DNA from: Echinostoma caproni
Lineage: Eukaryota > Platyhelminthes > Trematoda > Plagiorchiida > Echinostomatidae
Reading direction: 5' to 3'
DNA length: 64,000 nucleotides
NCBI GenBank assembly: GCA_900618425.1
Contig: UZAN01039373.1
Location: 245,413 to 309,412, forward strand
The number at the start of each line of letters is the position of its first letter. The stretch's first letter is position 1. The notes under the pieces are model-generated. The model worked only from the letters and a program-made list of their open reading frames with translations. It was not told the DNA's origin and searched no databases. This document shows, piece after piece, positions 42,605 to 54,344 of the stretch. A program made the position numbers and the translations under genes.

Positions 42605-45600
42605 CAGTTATGTTTTGGTTTCCTGATCAACACAAAACGTTCACCTGAAATGATCGCATTACTTGCTCCAGTGCGATATTTGATATCTGACAAAAAGAAA
42701 AGGAAGATAATATGTATTCAATACAGGATCAAGTGCATTTTTTCGTGTTTAGGCAAAGAACTTGATTTTCATGATAGCTTGAAGACAGTGTGGTAAAATC
42801 CGCCATGATAGGGGCAGTGTTCGCTTGGAGGAAGTGTCCTTTGTTAGAGATTACGCCCTAAGGAGTGAAGGCGTAAAGTGTTGTGAAAGGTGGGCGGTGG
42901 AAGTTCAGTTTTACTTTATTTTGATTGTGAATTTAGATTAATCATGATGGAAATAACAACACCAACCGCGTCAAGGAATTTTTCAGTCTACACAAATGTT
43001 TAGCGTTAAACTCTATGAGACTTCGAGGAATAAGTTCGATGTTAAATTTTGTCATTCCATTCAAATCCACTTCACAGTTACTTGTGAGTAGTGGGTGTGA
43101 TGAGGTAGTTTATTCGGACTAAAAATCGTTCGTGCGCAATATTCGATTCATTCAGTCAGCCATGCATCCCGAAGCAATAAATTGCAGTTTCGTCGGCATT
43201 GGTCGTCATCATTAGTGCATTATAGAGAGTCGAGAGTCCCATTCCTTCTGGGTAATATTTTTATACTTTTTGAACTTGCTTAATTTTCGCTTATTGTTTC
43301 AGTCACACAGTTTTGAACAATTCCTTATTTTGATTACAGTTACGTGGTGAGCTTTTGGACGTGGAATATTGGTGTAGTCGCTGTCACTGGCGTGGTTTGT
43401 ATCCCAGGTTCCGAGCTTCGAAACCCGCCATCGACACCCAACTTTGGTGGTTACCAGCTGTGTTGTCGTCCGGCTCAATAGCACGCCTAACCCAGTTGGT
43501 CGTTATGTGGTTCACCATTTCAAGTTGTCGCTTTTCATCATTAAACAGCAAATCTTCAAGATGATGGGGTTCACTCCGTCAGCTGTGGTCAGAATATGAA
43601 ATGAGGATTGTCTATGGTACACCACCATAGAAACATCTGTTTGTAAGTGTAGGGCTGCGACTTTGAAGTTGTGTCCTGAACGTCAGGCAGAATGTAAAAT
43701 AGATCGAAAAGTAAACCACTTTGGAGATATATTTTGAAAAGAAAGCGTTAATATTCCGCTCTTCATACTGATTGCTCCCATTTTGATTGAAACATATAAA
43801 TGTTGTACAATGCTCCTAAAAGTAAATAATTACCAAGAAACTGACGGATAAAAATCACTTTGACAGGACGTGATGTACTTGACAAATCTGTGGCCTATAC
43901 TTACAGAAATAAGGCTGCATTTGCACGGTCTGTGAAAGATTTAACTGACTAGTTGATAAATGGAAATACTATGCGCCTAATGCCCATAATATAGGATGTC
44001 TGGTATTTTCCAGAAGCAAATAGGTGACCAATTGCAGCTTCCGCTCGGCAATCTGAACATGAATTGCGTTTCTGTTCTAACTCTGAATAGGTAAATATTC
44101 GTGAGCGATTTGTTCAAGCACAAAATTTGCGAAATCCCGGTTTAAGCGCAGATAGGAACATTTCAAAGACTACATTAACAAAATGCTACCCTTAAACTTC
44201 TGAACGCGGGAATGTGACTGAAGTAAGTTACCCTCGAATAGCATCAGCCAGCCTGTGCCCAATAAGATACGCATCAATGTTAAAAGAAAGTGCAATACTA
44301 CGGAGGATTTATCATAAAATCATAGCCTGTGCATATGACTCAAAATTTGCTCTCAAATAGTAGTCGAAATTTAAACAACATTTAGTGTCAGTTATGTGAA
44401 TTCAGTCATGTGGTGCAGGCAAGTTGCATACAAGTCCGCGAATGACTGAAAGATCAAACATTTTTCTTTTTCTAGCCTTTGCTTATGCGGCTAAACGTGA
44501 GGCTGTTTTACTGCGAGCACAATCCTCTTAACAAGTTTGTTGATTTGAGTTATTCACGTGACTCAAACGAATTCGTCTGGGGTAATCCCCATCCTTAATG
44601 CATTGCGTGTGTATTCATATACGGTTTCATGACCATTTTAACAAAGTCTCATAGTGTACATGCTCAAAGTTCGATTTACCGTTACAGTTTGATCAACAGG
44701 TCATAGAAAAATCTGCTCCCATAGCTACAGGATTCTAAGGAGATTAACTAAGCCAGTTCCTCCGTGAATGTTTCATTCCTGATTTTCGGAGACTAACAGC
44801 TTATATTAGTCTATAACCCGTGTTCATTTCACATTCTTAACTTTTGCTAATTTTAAACGCAATGCACGTTTGTATAGTTTCAATTATTTGAATTTTCATA
44901 TTATATTTAACCGACATCCACTTTGTCTCAAATGTAATAACGTCGGGCACTTCTTACTTTTTGTTAATTTTTCTGGATATTTTTGGTGCAATTTTTGGAC
45001 TGTCGATTTTTAACTATTTAAGCAATTTCAACTTAGCCTCAATTTTAATGAAAACTGCAAACTTCATATAGGCCTCTCAGAAAAATTACTTCAAAACGGA
45101 CTTCACAGTACAAACCTATTAAACCAGTTTAAACACTTAGTAATGCTAACTTGTTCAGTTTAGTTGAAATCAGGTCGTTAGACAAATGATTGAAGACAAC
45201 GAACTTCTTATTGGTATCCATTGTCTACTGAATCATTTAATTTGAAAAAGGCCTGGTCTGTAGTTCATTTGATGATTTCGGGTAATTTCCGGCGGAAAAG
45301 TACCAGAGCTGTGGATCTAAACCGTAATCTGTGGGCTGCATATGCTTCCATAGATTGTATGTACAAACCAAAGGTGGAAAGTATTCCCGTGCGCTAGGTT
45401 GGGCGTTATACCTCATCTGCTCTAACCTGCGCTATAGAAAAGCGTCACTGACTACCATACGTCGAAAAAGATATGCTGGCGATACGATTTTCCAACTCTT
45501 ACGCGTCCGACCTCCTTGTTACGACCGTTAGAAGCAGTTCGATGAGATTAGTTTAAGTTACCATACATCCACTATTCACGTTCCGCGGCGTTAACTGCGC

Positions 45601-45945
45601 CAGAAATTTTTATCCATTTCTCTAGAAAACAGTGTTTACCTGTTCAGCCATACAATGCCCAGCTCCCACAAACTACACCATGTTTCTCATCCGAACCATC
45701 ACTATTTTTCATTGTAACTGAAATCCAATATTTTTATTGGCCAAGATGCACATCTCTTCTTGCCAAGAAGTCTCCGATTCTATCTGCGTTTGAAGTATTG
45801 TAATTGCAACGCCGATGATATATTGTGGCAGCGACAATTTGTCTTGAGAGTTCATTGGACTAGATGAAATCAGAATTACATAGCAGAATGATGTCTGAAT
45901 AATAACTGGTAGAATGTACAATTTTCCTGTTATTGAGAAGTCGAT
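42605..45945. other. Long stretch without a recognised gene
   Basis: About 3.3 kb, mostly AT-rich. A more GC-rich part at 43.33-43.57 kb has open frames on both strands (about 60-70 codons) and may be a repeat fragment. Another GC-richer part is at 45.30-45.54 kb. No family was recognised. Confidence 0.35.
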
Positions 45946-46338
45946 TTGAAAAGTCGATTTACTTTAACTGACAAAGGCAGTTCATGGGTGGCACAACGCC
46001 ATCATCAAAGCCTGAAGTTTCGACGCTTTCATTGGAGTTTGACGAGACACAATCATGTATCGGGAATTGTTGTTAATTATGTATCATATTTCTCTGTAGA
46101 AACGCATGCCAATTTAAAGTCGAATCCTTCGTATATTGATTGGAACAACGGTTTAAAACCAAGCTTTATTGTGAACGGTTCTTTAGATTGTGAGATTCGC
46201 GCACATGGTGATTTTTATTACGAGCTCACATATCCAGACGAGAATCGGGTCTTATTTACGTATTTTCGATCGCACATTTTAGCGAATCGTTCCCAGAAAT
46301 TCAACCCTGAAGAGCCAGAATCAAATGGCTTCATGTAA
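45946..46338 (+). CDS. Unrecognised reading frame, candidate exon
   Basis: 130 codons starting from a non-ATG start or an upstream splice site (AAG/TCG near 45.95 kb). Protein-like composition: FRRFHWSLTRHNHVSGIVVNY, SNPSYIDWNNGLKPSFIVNG, then GDFYYELTYPDENRVLFTYF. The stop lies within CATGTAAATG, which could also be a donor (AT/GTAAAT), and a second open frame (RPNAFSFINTKNGMSN) continues just downstream in another phase. A single in-frame splice joining them was not found. Product unknown. Confidence 0.35.
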   Translation: MKSRFTLTDKGSSWVAQRHHQSLKFRRFHWSLTRHNHVSGIVVNYVSYFSVETHANLKSNPSYIDWNNGLKPSFIVNGSLDCEIRAHGDFYYELTYPDENRVLFTYFRSHILANRSQKFNPEEPESNGFM

Positions 46339-46339
46339 A

Positions 46340-48685
46340 TGAGGCAGACTGGTAATGATCAAGTCTCTGGTGTCTCGTCCGAACGCGTTTTCATTTATTA
46401 ATACCAAAAATGGTATGTCGAACGTGATCGCAAGCCCATCCGTGACGTCATTTGAGGGAAAGGAAATAATCAAATTGAAAACACGGACTTTTGTCAGCAT
46501 TCCATGATAAGATTGCATTCCAAACGGAAAGTGATTAAAGTGTGCGACAGTCAATTGCAAAATTAACAGTAGAGGAAATTCACCAGGAGAGTCAAACATT
46601 TTCACTTGTACTAAATCTGGTTCTCCTTCTTATCTAGAAGCAACTGTGCAGTTGAATTTTAGGATTAAAGAGGTGAAATTCGGATGTGATTATCTTGAAG
46701 ACTAGTTGCCACAACATTCACGATTGAACTGAACCGGTTCGGAGATAAGAGGCAAACACACCAAGGATAAAAAATGCAGAAAGCCACTTCAGTCAGTACA
46801 TGTTTGAGACTGGGACGACAAAGAAATGGGACACAGATGGGACGTGAGAATGAAAAATGAGAGGATAAAACCCAATGAGCCATGAAGGTAAGATGGAGAT
46901 ATCAGAAAGGGGAGGTATTCCCTATATACACTCGGGGTGGGTGGGAGCAGTTGCAAAAATGTTTCAATTGTATTGAATAGTTTACAGTGACAAGAGCTTC
47001 CGCCAGCGGTACATGTCTAAGAGTGTTTGGTAGAACCATGCGTAAATGGAAGCTATAACGCAAAGATTTTCCAGTGTACAGTGAGGGACAGAGAGCAGAA
47101 AAATCGGAATGGGTATGACAACCAAATGAAATCCAATTTAGTGATATAAGGGTAGGACACGAACCCTCAACAACGCGAAATAAACTCCTAACTTGGAATT
47201 ACTATAACGAGATTGAGAGAATGAGAGGTGACTAATAAGAGACGAACAAACGCGCATGTACACAAGTAGAGTAGAATGGATTTTCCGAGCAGGCTTTGAT
47301 TAGTGCAAGAACAACTAATTAAACGACTAATGGGGATCAATAAAGCAAATCAAATATACTTCTTTGTTTTACAAATCACTGTAATTTTTAAATTACCGTA
47401 AATATCAAATAAAGAATTCTATTGGCACCGATTGATTTTCCGTTTAAACTGCTCAATTTCAAACCGTGGCTTGCTACAAATAGTGATTGAGTGAGCACAG
47501 TGGTAATTGGACACCAAAATTCTAGATTTTAATAATATTACGAACAAAAGAACTTCTAGTCAAACTTATACAACCGTTTTCCAAAATGGCTTGCTACATT
47601 TCATTACGAGGACAAGGACAATCAATACTATTGCCGTTTTTCGATTACCTTGTGAACACGGCCTAACAGGACAATGGGACCACATTCCAAATTATCCACT
47701 GGGTACCGATAACTGCATCAAAACCCGTCCATCGGCCTTGCCTTGAGGCGCTGGGCCAACGCCTGCTAGACTCCCGTCTTTATACAGGAAAGTGATCAAA
47801 AAGTTGTTCAGTCTCGGTAGCCGCACCCAGACAGAATCGACCGAAACGTTTGTGACCTATGGGGTTGAATAACACAAAACCAAAATGGAACGATTCACTC
47901 AATCAGGCGAGTGCGGACAGTCACCCAACAACCCTTTGCTTCCCAAATGTCCATTGTAATATTAAAATAGAACAATCAAATTAATCACACCCGACGAGGT
48001 CGGATTGTTTCAGCGCAAGATAATGTTCTCCAGAGGATATGTGATCAATCGGTTGTTTTCAAAATATTTAGCTATATTGTACAACATTTAAACAACCGCC
48101 TTGTTTTCTTTTGAATCGGTTCAGCGAAGATGACAGTCAGATATAAGGTTCTTTATCACCTTTGACCGGAGGTCATACGTTCCAGTGGCAGTATTATTTA
48201 TGTGCATCGAAGATAAATCATTGATTGACCACTTGTTCGGACTTATAAAACTACTACGCATTTATCTTACTCTTTAAATAAAGCAAATTTTATTTATGCT
48301 CTATGATTATACGTTCGTGGTTCTGGATTAGGTTTAACGATGCCCGCAAAAAGGTTGATGTCTTCGGACAGTAATCGGTCAGTTCACGTTTTTGGGGAAA
48401 CGTCTACTATATCAATAGTTCATAAACGAAAGAATGTTTTATAGTCTTCTCAATCTGTCAAAATACTATTTCCGATTTTGGTAAAATACGCCAACATTGA
48501 TTGTCCACAATTAAGAAAAACTGCTTTTGTGTGTTGAATGGATCAAGGTCAACTACGCATTATATAGACGCACTAATTGTTTAACGAAATTTATATTTTG
48601 ATAAATAGAGCATTCTGGAACTTTAATGCATCTTGACTACCTTGTAAAAATTCACAGCAGGACTATGACAGTTAGCAATTGTCAA
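46340..48685. other. Long stretch without a recognised gene
   Basis: About 2.3 kb. Purine-rich on the plus strand at 46.65-47.3 kb. GC-richer at 47.65-47.86 kb with no recognised repeat. An open minus frame at 46321-46605 lacks family resemblance. Confidence 0.35.
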
Positions 48686-48880
48686 GACGGTGGTGGCCGA
48701 GTGGTTAGGTCACCAACTTATGCTATGTGAGTCCCGGGTTCGAACCACTTCACAACCGCCCATCTTACCAGGCAGCCTTTCTATGGCTGCAGTCCATCTT
48801 CCTGAATGTTGTTGTATGTTGTATGTTGTTACTGTATATTCCATAAATAAAAAGGGAGTTAAAAGGTATTTATTTATTTA
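48686..48880 (+). repeat. tRNA-derived SINE
   Basis: A good box A, TGGCCGAGTGGTTAGG (48693 onwards), and box B, GGGTTCGAACCA (48736-48747), sit at tRNA-like spacing. The head resembles a tRNA with GGTGGTGGCCGAGTGG, as in class II tRNAs, but lacks a proper variable arm. A body of about 100 bases follows, with repeated TGTATGTTGT units, then AATAAA-like sequence, and the repeat ends in TATTTATTTATTTA. The box match is the best of any tRNA-like repeat in the window, so this is likely a fairly young SINE. Confidence 0.65.
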
Positions 48881-49753
48881 ATTCGACAGATCTACCAGAC
48901 CAGTGACGTGTTAAATGCGAAAATGCATTGCTGTGTTTCTCTCCCCTCGCTAGCCATGTCGTTTCATGCCTATAATAAATGGCGTCCGTTTCTCTGAACC
49001 TCTGATTATGGGAATTCAGACGCGGTACGACTTCTTGGTCGACGCGTTCTCAGGGGTGAACTGAATACTTATTTAATAACCGTTAACTTTCTATTGTTCA
49101 TTTGAATCTGTCTTAAATCAGGCAGCTGGATATCAGTCATTTAATGACTCACTGAGAACAGCAGTGGATTAAAGGAAATGGTGTATTACACGTGAACAGA
49201 TCGTGAATCCTTGAAGACAATGTGTCCTCCTTTTGTTTTTATTGTGAACCATTGATAAACGTGATTTCCATCATTTATCTGGCGCAGGAAAGTTTCATTT
49301 ATTACAGCTTTATGATTCATAAATTACTGTACCATGAATGAGGGAACTGTGATGTTAATGGAATGGTAACTACTTAATACTGACTAACGTTTACGTCCCA
49401 TGCGTTCAGTAAACGGAAGTGTTTTTGTTCAAATGGGAACCGCGATGTTCTAAGTTACCAACAACGACTGAACAAACCAATAGACAATGAATTTCAGTGC
49501 TCAGTCTAGGAGAATCCTTGAAATAGTGATACACTGATAAATAAGTTGTCACTTTGTACTACAGAACCATGAGAGACTTTGTTGGTTCAAAATCCGTATC
49601 CACCATTTGTGTGCATTAGAACCTGTCTTTATTCAGAGGATTAATTAGAAATAGCGAAGGGTTTTCACTAATATTAGAATTGTTGATACATATGTAGAGT
49701 GAAGGCTAATGAATTTCCACTTCTAGCCAGTTATCGCTGATATACTGTAGTCA
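48881..49753. other. No gene recognised
   Basis: AT-rich sequence with nothing recognised. Confidence 0.4.
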
Positions 49754-50149
49754 GTGATTGTCTGTCATTCCGCCCATGTTTTGCATGATAAAAATATCCG
49801 GGGTTGCTCGCCAATTTATTTCCAGGATATGAAATATTTTCCTAGCCAGTTTCTTGCAGAAGGTAGTCAAACTATTGTTTTCATTCTGGTGATAACGCCA
49901 AGTAAGCTTCGTTTCATATCGTACTACATGTCGTTATTACGAAATTGTATCTTTGTATACACAATAAAAAGAATTAAAAGGAAAAGTAAAGGAATAATTC
50001 GAGCTGCATACACAGAGCACTTGGTTATCACCGCAGGAACTATGCGCTCTCATCGAACTGACTTGTCATTTTCGCATGCAATCTTTGAATGCGTTTCAAA
50101 GGTATCTATTCAGACTAAGTTCGACTTATTCTGTTGTACACAGGGTTAA
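49754..50149 (+). CDS. Unrecognised reading frame with a good internal splice donor
   Basis: 131 codons open. It contains NIRGCSPIYFQDMKYFPSQF, then FILVITPSK, where a donor CCAA/GTAAGC at 49902 fits the consensus well. An acceptor-like AATTTATTTCCAG lies at about 49825. An internal exon 49826-49901 is thus possible, as is the longer frame to 50149. The part after the donor is basic (IKRIKRKSKG). Product unknown. Confidence 0.3.
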   Translation: MIVCHSAHVLHDKNIRGCSPIYFQDMKYFPSQFLAEGSQTIVFILVITPSKLRFISYYMSLLRNCIFVYTIKRIKRKSKGIIRAAYTEHLVITAGTMRSHRTDLSFSHAIFECVSKVSIQTKFDLFCCTQG

Positions 50150-51097
50150 GTCTAAATGAATGAGTGTTGTATGCTATGCGCTATTCTGTTGGTTCGAGGT
50201 GTATGCCAACACTTCTGTAATTAAAATTAGAAATGCAACAGAGCTTTTTCTGCTCACATACGCATAAAGCCGTCTCCCTCAGCAAATAATAGCACCGTTG
50301 AATGCCTGGGGAACATCGAAAAATTTGCAGTTATATTGTGGTGGGATGGGAAATTTTATGTACAAAAAGTGTTTTGTGAAATTGTCGCAATGAGTGGACT
50401 AGCTTTTGTTGTTATGGTTCCACTCTACAAAAAGACATGCAGCTGAAAAGTAGAAAAATGTGAAATCTTCAAATCACAATGTTTTTCGGATAAGATAGTT
50501 TAAAAATACTCACTTAATTATCCGTACTAGTAATGAAAAAGAAATGGAGAAAATAATTCAACTTTAAGAAAAATCACACCGACTTAAGGAGACATTTGAG
50601 TAGAATTGATATTGCCCATCAATTTTGCCTGCTCCAGTTGACAGACTGAAATCATCATTGATTATTATTTCAAAATTTACATGAGCTATTTAGAGTATGA
50701 TTTGAAAATTACAGTGAAAAACAAAACATTAAAATAATTAGGTTTCTAAGGAATCTGTCCTTACTTTCAAATTTTTAAAATAATGAACAAACTTGGCATA
50801 AAGTTGACGAGCAGCGAAGATTGGTAGTCGATGGCACTTTAAGATACCAGATAAATCCCGTTATGATCCTCCGTATTCTGGAGCTGGACAGCAAATTACC
50901 CGAAAAAACCTATCAGAAGGAAGTTAAAATATATTCACAATATTCAGAATGGTCAAGAAGTTACACAATAAGTTTACGAAATGATGTTCCGAACTTTTGT
51001 AGATAAATCCTTAAGTATGGTAATCAGCTGCAACAAAATGCTCTCTTGTATTAGTAAAGTAATATTAAAACTTAGTTGTATATATTTACGTATATAT
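50150..51097. other. No gene recognised
   Basis: Very AT-rich. A 61-codon open frame at 50821-51006 (LPEKTYQKEVKIYSQYSE) has no splice support that convinced me. Confidence 0.35.
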
Positions 51098-51147
51098 ATT
51101 TAACATCGGCTTGTAGACAAGCATTTAACATCGGCTTGTAGACAAGC
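51098..51147. repeat. Two tandem 25-base units, each a perfect hairpin
   Basis: The unit runs from ATTTAACATCG to GCTTGTAGACAAGC and occurs twice exactly. Each unit ends in GCTTGT-AG-ACAAGC, a 6-base inverted repeat with a two-base centre. Confidence 0.85.
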
Positions 51148-53847
51148 ATGGTGACAACGCCGCAACAATAATAGGGGATAGGAGAACTGGAGTACAGAAC
51201 AAAGTGGAAAGGGTGAAGCAGTTAAACACAGAAACATGGAAGATAAGTTGGATTACAAAATATTGTGTCTTTCACCTTACACCTTTTTATATTTTTTGTG
51301 TTGTTTGGTGTGCATATCGAATCAATCAGGATTATTTCGATTTTGAGGTCTTCCTTTTATTGGTATATGACGATGGATTTACTCCTCAGCCGCAGCTAAT
51401 CCGAACTGATGTATTTCGCCTCTAAACGGAATCAACGCTATTGACTTTGGCTCTGATAAAATGGTGCTTAACGTCCTAAGCGTTGTGCTTAGGTATACAG
51501 AGTGCCAAACGCCAATTTTCATTTGCCGTACACAAACTATGGAACCCCGGCACTTGGAAAGCCAAACCACATTAGGTGTACCTAGTGTAAGAGTAATATT
51601 AAACCTGGAAAATATTGAAGCTATCCACCTAAATAAGGCATTTTGAGAAGAAAAAACCTATTCGTGATATGAATGGAACCGGAGCTCAGTTTGTTTACTT
51701 AAGTGACATATTAGAGATGAAAGTATGAATGGTGACAGAAAAATGTACTGAATGCTGTCCAGAACCAAGTCGAGAGCTAGATTTTCTCCAGTAACAAACG
51801 GGTACATCCAATGAATCACATGATCAGATTAAAATTGTCGTCGGCCAGGTCAATTGAAAATCGCTGTACTGTTTTCTGTGGGTCAAGCCAGGTAAATTAG
51901 AGTTTGCATTAATTTTCTATGAAACAGAACATCCTCGGTACAAGTGAGTTGAATGTAGTGATCATTCAGGTCAAATATTGACCAACATCAGGGTAGAAGT
52001 ATCCATTAGCATTATAGATGAGGTGTGACTCGAATTCGGGACCTAGATGCGTATTTAACCTGTGTCAAGATAGCCAAACCCAAGTGATACATGGGGGCCA
52101 GCTGTTAGTGCATCTACACACCATTAATAAATTCAACGACGAATGAAACTCCCTTCAGCTGCTTTTTATCTTCTCCAACTTCAATCAAGTTCTTTGGCTT
52201 ACCGGAAAGAAATTCGGTTAAAGTATTGTGTCTTCATGGGTAAGATGTTTCGATATTGGCAACTAAACTGATAATATGCGAGCTGTACCAAGCTAATAGC
52301 AAACGAACTTGTACCATGAGACAGTACTTTAATTTCCGAGAAAATTATTATTTTGAAGTGTGCATGAAAAAAACGTTAAAATCAAATATGAGCTGATATA
52401 AAAATGACAAAACCAGAGCGAAATCGATTTGATTAAATAACTGTGTTTGAATGATTTACTTTTGGAGTAACAGAGAAACCGCAGATTTATATATGCTTTG
52501 CAAAAACGCTTAGTCATCCATTATAAAACAATCTTATGGTTTCAGTGTTCCGAAAATAGCTGTATCTGAACTGTCTCAGCAGCAAACTTTCTCTCTTGAT
52601 TTTGATTCTGTAGGAATTCAGTGCTAAGAACAAGTTATTTTCCGTTTTCCGATGATAAGATGATAAGAATAAACGCCGCGTTACGTAGATGGGTTTTGCA
52701 GTTTGTGCAATGTAACTCTGGCAGATATTTCATCGTTGTTTCACCGTTTTCATCTCTCTACACACATTTACTATACTTTTGGGTGCACGTTTTATTTTAT
52801 TCCAAAAATGCATGTATGGATTCACCCAAGAGATCCATTGCATTTCGCGACGACTAAGAAATTGTGTCTGACGAACGACCGTCACTCTTTATAAACGTAT
52901 TTCTTTGCTATAACTGAAAGGATATTTTTGACAATTCATTTGTAATTATCCGTAATGTAGAAAAACAAACTGTTGCTCCAGCCAGCACTGAATCCTGACT
53001 GCATTTTGTGCTTAGTCAGGAAGGAAATATTAAAATAAAACGTCCGAAAATTGATTTTTCCTTCATTGACAAGAAAAAACATGCATAGAGGAGAGAAGCG
53101 TTACAATTATGTTCATCAAAGAGCGGTTGAAAAAGACGAAAATTGACGTTTGAAGTCCGTGTTCTTTGTTATAAACCATCAATGATCTAAATATAGTATC
53201 TACCCGAAGTTTATTTTATTCTATGAATAGAGACCGCTTCGTGGTGTGCCATTAACATTTACGTTCTTTGCTAACAATTCTGCTCCAAGCACAGTTATCG
53301 AATCCTATCTAAGTGTGATACCATCTGCGTTGGCATGCATAGAAAAATTGTTAAGGGAACCAAGCTGGTTTCAGTTGCCGCGCAAAACCGATTGCTTATC
53401 CAAGCACCAGTCAACACGAATCAACCGATCGCTCCAAACACATTTGCGACGACAATGTTTGTGATACTCCAACGTAGCTACAATCCTGTCATAAAGGGAA
53501 ATTACTCTAGATCGTATTCATTCAATTCATGTCGCTAACCAAGTCAAACCAGAGCGATAAAAGAACGGTTTGATTTGTCATCGGATGCTGAAAAGTAACC
53601 ACACACGGAAATCAAGGGAAACTCTGCTCGTCATACGCGATTACAATCAAAACACCTAATACCGGACTTTGAAAATGGAAGCACTTATTCCGGTTGTAAC
53701 CATGTCATCACTTGGAAGGATAATTCATCCATCTAAAGAGGTGCAGATTCCAATTTCGTTTATATCAATAACCTGCTGAAAAAATGACAAAGAAGAAAAT
53801 GCATCTTTTGAGAAATAAAAGTTCACATTCATAAATGGGAATTTCAC
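51148..53847. other. No gene securely recognised
   Basis: AT-rich with open frames of 60-80 codons (51204-51425, 51461-51646, 52621-52857, 53246-53538), all on the plus strand. A tRNA-like box B (GAATTCGAGTCAC) and weak box A occur on the minus strand at 52020-52085. No domain was recognised in any frame. Confidence 0.35.
52020..52085 (-). repeat. tRNA-like fragment
   Basis: Minus strand: TTTGGCTATCTTGACACAGG resembles box A loosely and CCCGAATTCGAGTCAC resembles box B. Degenerate. Confidence 0.3.
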
Positions 53848-54132
53848 TTGGCGTCAAACTCTCATTTAGAGCTTAGCCAATTGCTTATTCGAAATGCGGC
53901 AGTTATCAACTTCGTCAGACCCAAAAACGCCTCCTTCATTGGCTCAACCAATTCCACCGGTACAGGAAGACATAACTGTATGATTTTAGAAATAAAACTG
54001 AATAAGAAAATAACAGAGTCAAGTTCATCAATGGAATGTCCAGTGCTGCAATGGTTAAGTGAATGTACACCAATATCTAATGGATCAATTACAATGTTTA
54101 CACCATTAGATAAATCGATATATGAACAATGA
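53848..54132 (+). CDS. Unrecognised reading frame, candidate exon
   Basis: 94 codons, open from a non-ATG codon. An acceptor-like CTCTCATTTAG lies near the start. The peptide includes LLIRNAAVINFVRPKNASFIG, MILEIKLNKKI and LQWLSECTPISNGSITMF, with several N-glycosylation-type sites (NAS, NST, NGS). A possible donor TTAA/GTGAAT lies near 54.06 kb. Product unknown. Confidence 0.3.
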   Translation: MASNSHLELSQLLIRNAAVINFVRPKNASFIGSTNSTGTGRHNCMILEIKLNKKITESSSSMECPVLQWLSECTPISNGSITMFTPLDKSIYEQ

Positions 54133-54191
54133 AATCATGAAGGAAGTTCTTCCGCATTTTCTACAGCACCTAAATTTATACTGTGATTACA

Positions 54192-54282
54192 GACTGGCTC
54201 TCCCAAGGGTGAACTTTGCCAGGGATATTCGGAGTGCTCCTTGGGGGAGGATGACTTTTCCTGTCTACCGCGCACACCAGTC
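54192..54282. ncRNA. Candidate structured RNA in a GC-rich island
   Basis: GACTGG (54192-54197) is the exact reverse complement of CCAGTC (54277-54282). Directly inside it, CTCTCCCAAGG (54198-54208) pairs along all 11 positions with CCTTGGGGGAG (54239-54249), with one G-U pair. The 30-base loop and the 27-base 3' spacer are unpaired by eye. The region stands out as GC-rich in AT-rich DNA. The strand is undecided, as the stems form on either. Part of the plus strand loosely recalls U1 snRNA stem-loop II, but the 5' ACTTACCTG and an Sm site were not found, so I make no family call. Confidence 0.4.
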
Positions 54283-54344
54283 ACTCGTAAACTGTATCGA
54301 CTCGGGAATAAGTGTATCTTGGAGTAATACCGGTTAAACAAGTC

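Noticed and set aside
48686..48760. Functional tRNA (Leu/Ser-like) gene
   Set aside because: Boxes are good, but the variable arm and acceptor pairing are not, and a SINE body with an AT tail follows.
51204..51425. A possible 33-base micro-exon (after AATCAATCAG, before GTATATG) like those of schistosome micro-exon genes
   Set aside because: Borders of this quality are common in AT-rich DNA, and no neighbouring micro-exons in a compatible series were seen.
53246..53538. Overlapping plus-strand frames as a frameshifted gene
   Set aside because: No domain, no splice borders that join them and ordinary lengths for AT-rich DNA.
54190..54310. U1 snRNA gene
   Set aside because: Only a loose likeness to stem-loop II was seen. 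The 5' ACTTACCTG and an Sm-site were not found, so only an unnamed structured RNA is reported.
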